Part shown: one piece after another, positions 1 to 8,085 of the stretch | How positions within the stretch are numbered: the stretch's first letter is position 1 | How the letters are laid out: every line of letters begins with the position of its first letter | Source: Saccharothrix sp. ALI-22-I | GTDB taxonomy: Bacteria; Actinomycetota; Actinomycetes; Mycobacteriales; Pseudonocardiaceae | DNA: 64,000 nt | Direction: 5' to 3' | Assembly (NCBI RefSeq): GCF_001984175.1 | Contig: NZ_MTQP01000068.1 | Coordinates: 1,054,001 to 1,118,000, forward strand | Made by a program: the position numbers and the translations under genes | The notes under the pieces: generated by a model | Database searches by the model: none | What the model was told of the DNA's origin: nothing | The model's input: the letters and a program-made list of their open reading frames with translations, nothing else

Positions 1-917
1 GCGTCGGTGTTGGTCGTGGAACCGACCGTGATCGCCTCGGCGGTGCGCGCGGGGGAGTAGTTGCACGCGTCCGCGCCGTTGCTGTTGCCCGCCGCGATGC
101 CGTACGTCACGCCGGACGCGATGGAGTTGCGCACGGCCTGGTCGACCGTGGCGTCCGCGCCGCCGCCGAGCGACATGTTCGCGACCGCCGGCTTGACCGC
201 GTTGGCGGTCACCCAGTCGATACCCGCGATGACGCCCGCGTACGTGCCGGAGCCCGCGCAGTTCAGCACCCGCACGCCGACCAGCTTGGCCTTCTTCGCC
301 ACGCCGTACGCGGTGCCGCCGACGGTGCCCGCCACGTGCGTGCCGTGGCCGTTGCAGTCGGTCGCGTCGGCGTCGTTGTCGACGGTGTCGCGACCGGTCA
401 CGGCCCGCCCACCGAAGTCGCTGTGCGAGAACCGGATGCCCGTGTCGATGATGTAGGCGGTGACGCCCTCACCCTCGTTCGGGTAGGTGTAGGAGTTGTC
501 CAACGGCAGCGCGGCCTGGTCGATCCGGTCCAGGCCCCACGACGGGGTCGGCGCCTGCGTGCCGGAGATCGTCACCTCGCCGTCCTGCTGCACGTACGAC
601 ACCGACGGGTCGGCGGCCAGCTTGCGGGCCTGCGCCTCGGTCATGGTGGCCGAGAAGCCGCGCAGCGCGCTGGCGTACGTGTGCTTGACGTTCGCCTCGT
701 ACTTGTTGCTCAACGTGTCCACGGTGCTCGTGCTCACGTCCTTGAGCACGACGATGTAGCTGTCCTTGACCGCGTTGGGCGCACCCAACCCGAGGATGGA
801 GCCTTCCGCCGCCGCGGAGGTGAAGGTGGTCAGTGCGGCCGTGACCGCGAACGCCGTGCCCGTGGCCAGCCCGACACCGGCCAACCGCGTGGTCCAGGAC
901 GCGCGAACGTCTCCCAT
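1..917 (-). CDS. Secreted S8 subtilisin-like serine peptidase, 5' part (runs off the window)
   Basis: The frame opens at ATG 917 behind a GAGGAG ribosome site and runs off the left edge after 305 codons. The N-terminus is a signal-peptide-like basic plus hydrophobic stretch (about residues 1-37). It is followed by an inhibitor-I9-type propeptide (about 52-122, beginning DSYIVVLKD) and the S8 catalytic domain. The catalytic Asp is visible in YIIDTG (about 158), the His in NGHGTHVAG (about 191), and the oxyanion Asn in GIAAGNSNG. The serine motif (GTSMA) would lie beyond the edge. This is the layout of secreted alkaline proteases of actinomycetes, which are exported, self-process and degrade extracellular protein. 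It is distinct from the mycosin at 6.6 kb, since it has an I9 propeptide. Whether it is linked to the secretion locus next door is unknown. Confidence 0.93.
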   Translation of the reverse strand, partial: MGDVRASWTTRLAGVGLATGTAFAVTAALTTFTSAAAEGSILGLGAPNAVKDSYIVVLKDVSTSTVDTLSNKYEANVKHTYASALRGFSATMTEAQARKLAADPSVSYVQQDGEVTISGTQAPTPSWGLDRIDQAALPLDNSYTYPNEGEGVTAYIIDTGIRFSHSDFGGRAVTGRDTVDNDADATDCNGHGTHVAGTVGGTAYGVAKKAKLVGVRVLNCAGSGTYAGVIAGIDWVTANAVKPAVANMSLGGGADATVDQAVRNSIASGVTYGIAAGNSNGADACNYSPARTAEAITVGSTTNTD

Positions 918-1114
918 GTCAGGGGGTCTCCTCTTCGCAGGGTGGGCGCCCGGCCGATGTCACCCCGATACCGACCGAACACGTTGAGTTGTTCCTAGTT
1001 CGCCCTGCGGGTGAGGCGCAATGATTTGTCGGTAACAACCGGCGAACAGCTCGTACACACCTATTCGCGCTGTGAACGAATTGGTGCCCAGAGTGACTGG
1101 ACCTGGATCACAAA

Positions 1115-1146
1115 ATATGCCCCCGGACAATGGTCCGGGGGCATAT
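1115..1146 (-). terminator. Intrinsic terminator after the eccE operon
   Basis: A perfect 14-bp stem (ATATGCCCCCGGAC at 1115-1128, its complement at 1133-1146) encloses the loop AATG. Read on the minus strand the stem ends in ATATTTTG, a short T run. It lies 26 bp past the stop of the last gene of the eccE operon, so it most likely ends that transcript and insulates the S8 peptidase gene. Confidence 0.85.
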
Positions 1147-1172
1147 CGGCGGTATCGGTGCTGCTGAAAGGG

Positions 1173-1901
1173 TCAATCGCCGCGGCGCACCGCACCCAGG
1201 ATCTGCTGCTCGCCAGGGGTTGTGACCAGGCGCAACGGCCGCCACAGGTTCGTGCCGAGCGCGATCACCTGGTCGTCCTTGAGCGTGGTGAGCTGGTGCG
1301 CCATCTGCGGCGGCAGCCGCCAGATCTGGCTCGCCAACTGCGCCTGCCCGACCGGCAGCCGTTGCAGCAGCACCAGGTCCGCGGAATTCGCGGTGGTCGC
1401 CGCCTGCGGGTGCAAATACGGCAACACGTACATCGTGGTCTGCCACGGCGAGCGCGGCGGGAACAGTTCCTGCGGCACGTGGCCGCCGTCGTGCACGACC
1501 AGCAGCGGGCTGTCCTCCGACGGCCGCGGCAGCTCCACCGGGCTCAGCCGGCGCAACTGCACCAGCGGCGAGGGACGACCGTCCGCGCCGGCGCCGGCCG
1601 CGCGCACCACCGGCTGCCAGGCCGCCGGGCGGCCCGTCGCGATGGTGATCCACGCGCCCGTCGCCATCGCCCGCAGCGCGATCTGCCGGGCCAGGTACAG
1701 CCCGCCGACCACGACCATGCGGGTCGGCGCGGACCGCAGCACCGAGATCGTCAGCGGCTCGCCCTGCAGACCCGAGCCGAGCACCATGCCGCCGCGGTCG
1801 CCCGACGGGCTCACCACGTCCAGCATCTGGGGCGACACCAAGAATTCCGGCGCCACGCCCTTGCCGTTGCCCTGCGCGTCCAGCAGTCGGGAGTTGGTCA
1901 C
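1173..1901 (-). CDS. Unknown type VII secretion-associated protein, coupled to eccE
   Basis: This 242-residue protein starts at GTG 1901, whose GTGA overlaps the eccE stop (1898-1900), so its translation is probably coupled to EccE. I do not recognise the family. There is no signal peptide and no clear membrane segment. The chain alternates hydrophobic strands and helices (for example MVVVGGLYLARQ, PLLVVHDGG, ADLVLLQRL), a pattern like a degenerate nucleotide-binding fold without Walker A. It ends VRRGD. Its place directly behind eccE and ahead of a terminator makes it the last gene of the eccE transcript and suggests a cytosolic partner of the ESX machine. That role is inferred from context only. 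Confidence 0.75.
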   Translation of the reverse strand: MTNSRLLDAQGNGKGVAPEFLVSPQMLDVVSPSGDRGGMVLGSGLQGEPLTISVLRSAPTRMVVVGGLYLARQIALRAMATGAWITIATGRPAAWQPVVRAAGAGADGRPSPLVQLRRLSPVELPRPSEDSPLLVVHDGGHVPQELFPPRSPWQTTMYVLPYLHPQAATTANSADLVLLQRLPVGQAQLASQIWRLPPQMAHQLTTLKDDQVIALGTNLWRPLRLVTTPGEQQILGAVRRGD

Positions 1902-3235
1902 GCCACACCTCCCAGCGGCAGCGTCGCGGCCAACCCGGCGACCTGGAGGCCGTTCAACGGGGTCAGCGTGATGTCGAGCTTGTCGGCCAACGCGTTGAGC
2001 CGGTCGTCCGCGCGGTCCAATTCGGACGGCGTGCGGGCGCTCACCCGCACCATGCCGCGCAGGCCGACCTGGCCCTGCTCGCTGCTCGGCGAGATCGTCA
2101 TGGACAACGTCGAGGACAGCGCCCGGACGCCGGTCAGCGCGTTCAGGTTGTTGCGCATGCCCTTGGCCGGCCAACCGGTGATCGCGTAGCTGGCGTGACC
2201 AACACCACCCGCCGTCACACCGGACCACTTCTCGCGCAGCGACACCGAGTTGTTGGACCCGGCCACCGAGGTCAGCTCGGCCGCCGAGATGCCCGCCCGG
2301 ATCAGCTCGTCGGGGTCGAGCGGCCGGATCGACACGCCCGTCGACTCCAACGCGTTGCGCACCCGGGACAGCGCGCCGATCAACGCGCGGTGCGCGCCCA
2401 CGACGCCGCCGCCGCGCTCGCGGATCGCCGCCGCACAGCGCCTCGGGTCCAACCGCACCGCGATCCACGTCGTCCGGCGGGCCGCCGCGGGCAGCGGGCC
2501 GAGCACTTCCATGTACGAGTTGAGCGCGGGCGAGTTCGACGGCAGCGCCGCGCTGCCCGGGTAGCAGTGCCAGATCACCGAGATCGCGTCCAGCACCACA
2601 CCGCGGTCTTCCAACGTCGGCGCCAGCGCGCCCAGCGGCAACGACGGCGCGCTGCCCACCGCGGTGATCAGACCCGGTGCCGGGTCGACCAGCAGCACGG
2701 CGGTCCACGCGCCCTGGTGCCAGGCCATGCCCAGCGGGCGGCGCTCGTGGTCGACGCCCTTGGCCACCACCAGGTCCGGCACCGCGAGGCGCAGCAGCGC
2801 CACCCGCGGGTCGTCCGGGCCGATGACCGACGACTCCTCTTCCGACGGCGGCTTCATCTCCACCGGGCCGCTGCGCTTGGCCGTGCGGCCGTGCGAGCGG
2901 AAGCTGTAGCGCACCACCAGACCGATCCACTGGGTCAGCCAGCGACCCCGGGACCTGGTGAACGCCAGGATCAGCGCGATCAGCACGATGCCGCCGGCGA
3001 TGTACATCGGCACGGGCTCGACACCGTCACCGGTGGCGCCGATCGCCAGCAGGACCAGGCCGATGGCGACGCCGACCTCCAGCACAACCAGGTTGGCGAC
3101 CGGCAGCGCGCCCAGGCTCGCGCCCGCGGTGCGGCGACGCGCCCGGAGCAGTGCGGCTCGCACCGCGCCCCCTGCGGCCTGCGCGCGCGCCATGGCGGGG
3201 TTTGGTGGGCCCGGATGTGGGGTGGTCACAGACAT
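1898..3235 (-). CDS. eccE: Type VII secretion protein EccE
   Basis: EccE is the peripheral membrane subunit of the ESX channel. The chosen start is ATG 3235 (MSVTTPHPG), giving 445 residues; an in-frame start at 3301 would add 22 residues rich in Arg. Two adjacent membrane segments are visible at about residues 42-60 and 70-88 (ANLVVLEVGVAIGLVLL and IAGGIVLIALILAF). They are followed by a large soluble domain with the EccE-type region around WHQGAWTAVLLVD and the Trp/Gly-rich YAITGWPAKGM segment. It is divergently transcribed from eccB with 129 bp between the starts, which must carry both promoters. Divergence of eccE and eccB is common in Pseudonocardiales ESX loci, whereas mycobacterial loci are co-directional. 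Confidence 0.92.
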   Translation of the reverse strand: MSVTTPHPGPPNPAMARAQAAGGAVRAALLRARRRTAGASLGALPVANLVVLEVGVAIGLVLLAIGATGDGVEPVPMYIAGGIVLIALILAFTRSRGRWLTQWIGLVVRYSFRSHGRTAKRSGPVEMKPPSEEESSVIGPDDPRVALLRLAVPDLVVAKGVDHERRPLGMAWHQGAWTAVLLVDPAPGLITAVGSAPSLPLGALAPTLEDRGVVLDAISVIWHCYPGSAALPSNSPALNSYMEVLGPLPAAARRTTWIAVRLDPRRCAAAIRERGGGVVGAHRALIGALSRVRNALESTGVSIRPLDPDELIRAGISAAELTSVAGSNNSVSLREKWSGVTAGGVGHASYAITGWPAKGMRNNLNALTGVRALSSTLSMTISPSSEQGQVGLRGMVRVSARTPSELDRADDRLNALADKLDITLTPLNGLQVAGLAATLPLGGVA

Positions 3236-3364
3236 CCGATCTGGTTCTCTTTCCGTCGACGTGCGCCGGGTGGACCGATCGGGTCTGACCAACCCGCACA
3301 CGGATCACCCGCCGTCCGGCTATCGTGCAGACCGTACCGCGACTGGGAGAGCAGCGAGCCGAGA

Positions 3365-5005
3365 ATGGCATCAACACCCACCACCAAGTCACAGGTCCAG
3401 GCCTACCGCTTCGTGCTGCGCCGGATGCAGTCCGCTCTGGTGCGCAGAGACGCGGTGATGCTGCACGACCCGATGCGCACCCACTCGCGTGCGACCGCGG
3501 TGGGCGTCCTGCTGGGCGTCGTCGGCATGATCGGGTTCCTGATCTTCGGCTTCTTCTCGCCGGACCCGCAGCTCGACGGCCAGACGCAGATCGCCATCTC
3601 CAAGGAGACCGGCCAGGTCTACGTCGTGAACAACGGCCCGCCGAGGACGTTGATCCCGATGACCAACCTCGCGTCCGCGCGCCTGTTGCTGTTGCAGCAG
3701 CAGCAGCCGGACGCGAGTCAGGCCGCGGTCGGCGGCGGTGACGCGCCGGCAGGGGCGGTGACCCAAGGGGCGCAGGTCGCCGGCGGCGATCCGAAGCTGG
3801 TCAGCGAGAAGGTGTTGTCGAAGGTGGCCAAGGGCCGGTTGACCGGCATCCCCGACGGGCCGGACGTGCTGCCGAAGCCGGAGAACCGGATCGGCGCGGA
3901 CTGGTCCGTGTGCGACGCCCTGGAGCTGGACAAGTCGCTGAACGACCCGTCGTCGCCGGGCAAGTTCACCACCACCGTCCTCGCGGGTATGAGCGGCGGC
4001 GGCGAACTGCTCGACGGCAACCGCGCCCTGCTGGTGCGGGCGGGTACCGACGACAAGCAGGCGTACCTGATCTACCGGGCGCCGGACAACTCGAAGATCA
4101 CCTCGACGTCCACGGTGCGGGCCAAGGTGGACCTCGGCAACGGCCAGGTGGTGAACGCGCTGGGCCTGGGCCAGAAGACGCCGCGCGCCATCAGCACCGG
4201 TTTGCTCAACGCGATCCCCGAGGCGAAACCGCTGCGCGCGCCGGAGATCGCGGGCCGCGGCACCGCGATGAACTACACGATCCAGGGCGCGAACCTCAAG
4301 GTCGGCGACGTGATCGAGGTGGCGATCAGCGGTTCCGAGCGGGACTACTACGTCGCGCTCAAGGACGGCCTGCAGGAGGTCAGCCTCGCGGCGAGCGTCC
4401 TGCTCCGCGCCGCGTACGCGCAGGGTGCCGAGCCGAAGCTGGTCGACATCGCCCGGATCAACAACATCCCGACGGTCAACCAACTCGACTTCGACGACTA
4501 CCCGGCCGACGTGCCGCAGGTCTTGGACGCGAACGAGAACAACAAGGTGATCTGCCTCGGTTGGCAGGCGCAGAACGTGACCTCGGCCAACAAGTCGCAG
4601 CACACGAAGGTGACCATCGCGCCGTCGCTGCCGATCCCGTCCGACGTGGCGCCGGTGAGCATCAACCAGGTCGGCGCGACCGGCGAGGTGGTCAGCCAGT
4701 TCGTGATGGCGCCGGGCAAGGCGGCCGTGGTGCGCAGCGCGACGTCCACAGAGGACTTCGACAGCGGTCCGATCCACCTGATCACCGGTCGTGGCGTGAA
4801 GTACGGCATCCCGGATGTGACCACCAGCGGTGGGTTGGGGTTGGGCGCGGACAAGTTCACGCCCGGACCGGAGTCGATCCTGAGGTTGCTGCCCAACGGG
4901 CCGCAGCTCAACCGCAACGACGCCTCCCGCAGCTGGGATTCCATCCCGGTGCCGAAGAGCAACAGCCTGCTGCCCGAGGAGCAGGCCAAGAAGGCGGGCG
5001 GCTGA
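3365..5005 (+). CDS. eccB: Type VII secretion protein EccB
   Basis: EccB (546 residues) is the single-pass membrane subunit whose periplasmic part caps the ESX pore. The start is ATG 3365. The cytosolic N-terminus contains the family signature KSQVQAYRFVLRRMQSALVRRD. One membrane helix follows at about residues 42-65 (VGVLLGVVGMIGFLIFGFF), and then the long extracytoplasmic R1-R4 repeat region. The only cysteines visible are in the VCDAL and VICLGW segments, which fits the conserved disulfide of the family. The length matches EccB orthologues (about 480-550). It leads a plus-strand unit with the two small ESX substrate-like genes downstream. Confidence 0.95.
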   Translation: MASTPTTKSQVQAYRFVLRRMQSALVRRDAVMLHDPMRTHSRATAVGVLLGVVGMIGFLIFGFFSPDPQLDGQTQIAISKETGQVYVVNNGPPRTLIPMTNLASARLLLLQQQQPDASQAAVGGGDAPAGAVTQGAQVAGGDPKLVSEKVLSKVAKGRLTGIPDGPDVLPKPENRIGADWSVCDALELDKSLNDPSSPGKFTTTVLAGMSGGGELLDGNRALLVRAGTDDKQAYLIYRAPDNSKITSTSTVRAKVDLGNGQVVNALGLGQKTPRAISTGLLNAIPEAKPLRAPEIAGRGTAMNYTIQGANLKVGDVIEVAISGSERDYYVALKDGLQEVSLAASVLLRAAYAQGAEPKLVDIARINNIPTVNQLDFDDYPADVPQVLDANENNKVICLGWQAQNVTSANKSQHTKVTIAPSLPIPSDVAPVSINQVGATGEVVSQFVMAPGKAAVVRSATSTEDFDSGPIHLITGRGVKYGIPDVTTSGGLGLGADKFTPGPESILRLLPNGPQLNRNDASRSWDSIPVPKSNSLLPEEQAKKAGG

Positions 5006-5055
5006 GCACCGGCCGTCGCGCGTACGGTCGCAGCGCTATTGCTGGGCCCTTTGGC

Positions 5056-5077
5056 GGAACCGGCGTGGACCGGTTCC
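5056..5077 (+). terminator. Hairpin between eccB and the ESX substrate pair
   Basis: GGAACCGG (5056-5063), loop CGTGGA, CCGGTTCC (5070-5077) form a perfect 8-bp stem in the 98-bp gap after eccB. No T run follows, so it may attenuate or stabilise 3' ends rather than stop transcription fully. Such an element would allow the two following genes to be expressed at a different level from eccB. Confidence 0.45.
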
Positions 5078-5103
5078 CGTCATAGGGTGCAGGAGGTGTC
5101 GGG

Positions 5104-5460
5104 GTGAACGAGATCACACGCAGGCCCGCGGTCGGTGCGGTGGGCACCGGGCAGGTGTCGATCGACCCGCGCTGGCTGGAGCTGTACGCCCAGCGCGTCG
5201 ACGAGGCGGCCGAAGAGCTGACCCGCGCGCGTGCCGAGCTGCGCGAGGCGCCCTTGCGCACCCAGAGCTTCGGCGAGCTGGGGCGCACGCTGCGCAGCGC
5301 CGAGGCGTACGGCCGGGCCGCCGGGATGCTGAACCAGCAGCTCGACCGGGCGTGCGAGGTTCTGACTTCGGCGGCGAAGGGGCTGCACGACGTGGCCGAG
5401 CACTACGGCGCCCAGGACGACGACGCGGTCGCATTGATCAAGAACGCCGACCGGCGTTAG
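5104..5460 (+). CDS. EspC-like / WXG100-superfamily type VII secretion target
   Basis: A 118-residue helical protein that starts at GTG 5104 behind a strong GGAGGTG site. It is Ala/Leu/Glu/Arg-rich with two predicted long helices (about 20-50 and 60-95) around a short turn, the hairpin shape of EspC and WXG100 partners. A clear WXG motif is absent; the turn region reads TQSFGELG. It lies 13 bp ahead of the larger WXG protein gene and behind eccB. I infer that the two products form a heterodimer exported by the EccC/EccD channel. A C-terminal YxxxD/E export motif is not evident in this protein. Confidence 0.75.
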   Translation: MNEITRRPAVGAVGTGQVSIDPRWLELYAQRVDEAAEELTRARAELREAPLRTQSFGELGRTLRSAEAYGRAAGMLNQQLDRACEVLTSAAKGLHDVAEHYGAQDDDAVALIKNADRR

Positions 5461-5473
5461 ACGGGGTGGGCTG

Positions 5474-6547
5474 ATGCGGGGCAAGGACGGCAAGCAGATC
5501 GCCGCCGAGATCGGGCCGGAGCTGGACTACCTGTCGGGGATCAGCCGCCGGCTCGGCGTGCGCGACCTCGTGGCGGACTACTTCACGCCCGTCGTGGGCG
5601 ACTGGAACGACCTGCACGAGGAGGCGGAGCGCTGGCGCAAGGCCGGGCTCGTCGCCGAGCACGTGACGCGTGACCTGACCAAGCCGCTGGGCAAGCTCGA
5701 CTCGGCGTGGCAGGGCAAGGACGCGGACTCGTTCGTGGAGCACATGCAGAAGGTCGGCCTGGCCGGGCACGACATGTCCGACGCGATGCACGCCATGGGC
5801 GAGGCGTTGGACCAGACCGCCGAGGGCATCCGCGGCATCGTGGAGGACATGTCCCGGGTGTTCGCCGAGGCGGCCGACACGGTGTCCGGTGCGGCGGCGT
5901 TGCCGGTGGACGGCGACCGGCGCGTGGTGGAGGCGTTGGACGAGCTGCACGACCCGGCGAAGGAGCTGCACGAGTCGGTGCGGGACGTGCTGGAGGCGTT
6001 CCTGCGGCTGTGCGACGGCGTGTCCGGTTCGGCGGACTTCGCCGACGTGAAGATGGAGCACAAGTACCCCGAGCAGAACTGGAAGTTCACCGAGCCCGCG
6101 AAGCCGACCGTGCCGCAGCCCCCGGCCACCCCTCCCGTCGACACCAAGCCCGCTGCCGCCGGTGGTGGCGCGGGTTCCGGTTCCGGTGGTGGCGCGCCGG
6201 GCGGCGGCGGTGGCGGCGTACCCGGCGGTGGCGGCGGTGTGCCCGGCGGTGGCCCGTCCGGCGCTGAGACCCCCGAGCGGATGCAGCACGGTGGCTCGAC
6301 GGCCGTGTCCGAGCCGCGTCCCGTGGAGCCCGGCGCACGTCCTGCCGCCGCGGCCGCCGGTCCGTCCGGCCCGGCAACCGCCGGCGGTACCGGGATGATG
6401 GGCGGCGGCATGATGGGCGGCATGGCCGCCGGCGGCCAGCAGGGCGGCGACAAGGAACACAAGTCCAAAGTCCAGCTGGCCGGTTCCACCGAACAAGTCT
6501 TCGGCAAACCCAAAAAGTCCGCCCCACCAGTCCTCGGCGAGGATTGA
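5474..6547 (+). CDS. WXG100-domain type VII secretion target with Pro/Gly-rich tail
   Basis: 357 residues from ATG 5474. The N-terminal about 200 residues form a helical WXG/PPE-like domain with the WxG motif in SAWQGKDADSF (about residues 77-80). From about residue 205 the chain becomes Pro/Gly/Ala-rich, with Gly-only runs and a Met-Gly segment (GMMGGGMMGG, about 304-313). It ends in a lysine-rich tail (KEHKSKVQL, KPKKSAPPVLGED). Similar long WXG proteins with low-complexity tails occur in actinomycete ESX loci and are probably exported or surface-associated. It sits just behind the 118-residue partner. The 3' end overlaps a duplicated segment (see repeat), so the C-terminus may have changed recently. 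Confidence 0.85.
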   Translation: MRGKDGKQIAAEIGPELDYLSGISRRLGVRDLVADYFTPVVGDWNDLHEEAERWRKAGLVAEHVTRDLTKPLGKLDSAWQGKDADSFVEHMQKVGLAGHDMSDAMHAMGEALDQTAEGIRGIVEDMSRVFAEAADTVSGAAALPVDGDRRVVEALDELHDPAKELHESVRDVLEAFLRLCDGVSGSADFADVKMEHKYPEQNWKFTEPAKPTVPQPPATPPVDTKPAAAGGGAGSGSGGGAPGGGGGGVPGGGGGVPGGGPSGAETPERMQHGGSTAVSEPRPVEPGARPAAAAAGPSGPATAGGTGMMGGGMMGGMAAGGQQGGDKEHKSKVQLAGSTEQVFGKPKKSAPPVLGED

Positions 6548-6575
6548 AGTCCGCCGCCCCACCGGTCCTCAGTCA
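6515..6575 (+). repeat. Imperfect tandem duplication across the 3' end of the WXG gene
   Basis: AAGTCCGCC-CCACC-A/G-GTCCTC occurs at 6515-6533 and again at 6547-6568, 32 bp apart, the second copy with an extra GCC. The stop codon of the gene lies between them. In the -1 frame the second copy encodes KSAAPPVLSQD, echoing the real tail KSAPPVLGED. Confidence 0.7.
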
Positions 6576-6647
6576 AGACCGACTGAACCACCCCGCGAGG
6601 TCGCGACTTCCAGGCGACCGAGCCCGCCGTCTCCGGAGGAGCGGCAA

Positions 6648-8078
6648 TTAAACAGAGCGTTTGGGTGCGGGTAGGCGCTTGGCGCGGTTGCGGTTGACGG
6701 TGTGGATGATGAACATCGTCAGCAGCAGGAGGCCCACGCCGGCGCCGGTGCCGGACAGGGCCACGATCATCGGCGTCTGGTCCGGCGGGTTGAGCGGGGC
6801 GAGGTTGGTGATCAGCTCCGGGGGCGTGGACTGCTGCGCGCCCGGGCGCTCCGACGGCAGCTCGTCGGTCAGCGCGGCCACCGGGTTGATCATGCCGAAG
6901 CCGACCTTGTGATCGCGGCCGTTGGGATTGCCCGGGTGCTTCGCCGTCGCCTTGATCCGGTTCATCACCTGCTTGGCGGTCAGGTCCGGGAACCGCTCGC
7001 GCACCAGCGCCACCACGCCCGCCACGTACGGCGACGCGAAGCTGGTGCCCTGGATCGCGGTCGCCCGCTTGTTCTCATCGAGGTTCGCGTCGGTCAGGCC
7101 TTGGCCCGCCGGGTCGAGTGTGACGATGTCCTCACCCGGCGCGGCCACGCTTACCCACGGGCCCCACACCGAGAACGACGACACCTCGCCCTCGATGTTC
7201 ATCGACGCCACGGACAGCACGTCGTCGGCGTACCACGGCGGCGACGCGACCACCTTCACGTTGTTCGGGTCCTGGTTGTCGTTCTGGGACTGGCAGCCGC
7301 TCTCGGAGTCGATGTTGCCCGCCGCGGTCACGATGACGACGTCCTTCTCGTTCACCGCCCAGTCCACCGCGGCCTGCAGCTGGCGTTCCCCCGTGCTCGG
7401 CTCGCGCGGCGCCTCGCACGAGGTCAGTGAGATGTTGATGACCTTCGCGCCCTGCTCCGCGGCGGACACGATGGCCTCCGCCAGGGTGCCGACCTTGCCC
7501 GCGGACGGCCGGTTGTCGACCTTGTTGGGGTCCTGGAACTCGAAGCGGTCGCTGGTCTGCCGGAACGCCAGCACCTGCACCTCGGGGGCGGCGCCGACGA
7601 ACCCGGTCTGCTCGTCCCGGCTGGCCGCCGCCACGCCCGCGACCTCGGTGCCGTGACCGTCGCAGTCGACGACCCCGCGCTTCTCGGTCTCGACGTAGTC
7701 GCCACCCGGCCTGACCCGGTTGGCCAGCCGTGGGTGTTTGTCGTTGACACCGGTGTCGATGATGGCGAGCGTCACGCCCTTGCCGGTGGCGAAGCGGTGC
7801 GCCTCTTCCAACCGGAGCTGCATCTGACCCCACGGCCGCCTCGGGATGGGGCGGTTGCCCGTGTCCGAGGAGATGCACGCCGTCTGGTTCCGCGTGTAGT
7901 TGACGTCTTCCTGGGGCGACTTGCCCAGCGCCGGGCGGAAGCTCTTGTCGAGCGCCGGCGGCACCGAGTTCGGCCGCGCGTTCGGGGCGGTGGTCGTGGC
8001 CGGCTGCGCGTACGCGCCGGGCGCGGTCACGAGGGTGACCGCCACCGCGGTCAGCGCGGCGATCTTGCGGATGCGCAT
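6648..8078 (-). CDS. mycP: Mycosin, membrane-anchored S8 protease of the type VII system
   Basis: 476 residues. The signal peptide ends about residue 25 (TAPGAYA-QP). The S8 catalytic triad is complete: Asp108 in IIDTG, His142 in DGHGTEVAG, Ser346 in GTSFASP, with oxyanion Asn255 in AAGN. A Pro-rich linker leads to a C-terminal membrane helix (about 430-455) and a basic cytosolic tail (RAKRLPAPKRSV), the standard mycosin layout. MycP stabilises the ESX membrane complex and cleaves some substrates outside the membrane. It is transcribed with eccD, starting 7 bp after the eccD stop. The N-terminal region 30-70 with Cys68 matches the mycosin extension that wraps the active site. Confidence 0.96.
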   Translation of the reverse strand: MRIRKIAALTAVAVTLVTAPGAYAQPATTTAPNARPNSVPPALDKSFRPALGKSPQEDVNYTRNQTACISSDTGNRPIPRRPWGQMQLRLEEAHRFATGKGVTLAIIDTGVNDKHPRLANRVRPGGDYVETEKRGVVDCDGHGTEVAGVAAASRDEQTGFVGAAPEVQVLAFRQTSDRFEFQDPNKVDNRPSAGKVGTLAEAIVSAAEQGAKVINISLTSCEAPREPSTGERQLQAAVDWAVNEKDVVIVTAAGNIDSESGCQSQNDNQDPNNVKVVASPPWYADDVLSVASMNIEGEVSSFSVWGPWVSVAAPGEDIVTLDPAGQGLTDANLDENKRATAIQGTSFASPYVAGVVALVRERFPDLTAKQVMNRIKATAKHPGNPNGRDHKVGFGMINPVAALTDELPSERPGAQQSTPPELITNLAPLNPPDQTPMIVALSGTGAGVGLLLLTMFIIHTVNRNRAKRLPAPKRSV

Positions 8079-8085
8079 CAGGGCC

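Noticed and set aside
1222..5005. Long plus-strand open frames running opposite the EccE gene and into EccB
   Set aside because: Codon pattern and protein content show they are antisense shadows; only the part from 3365 on (EccB) has family motifs.
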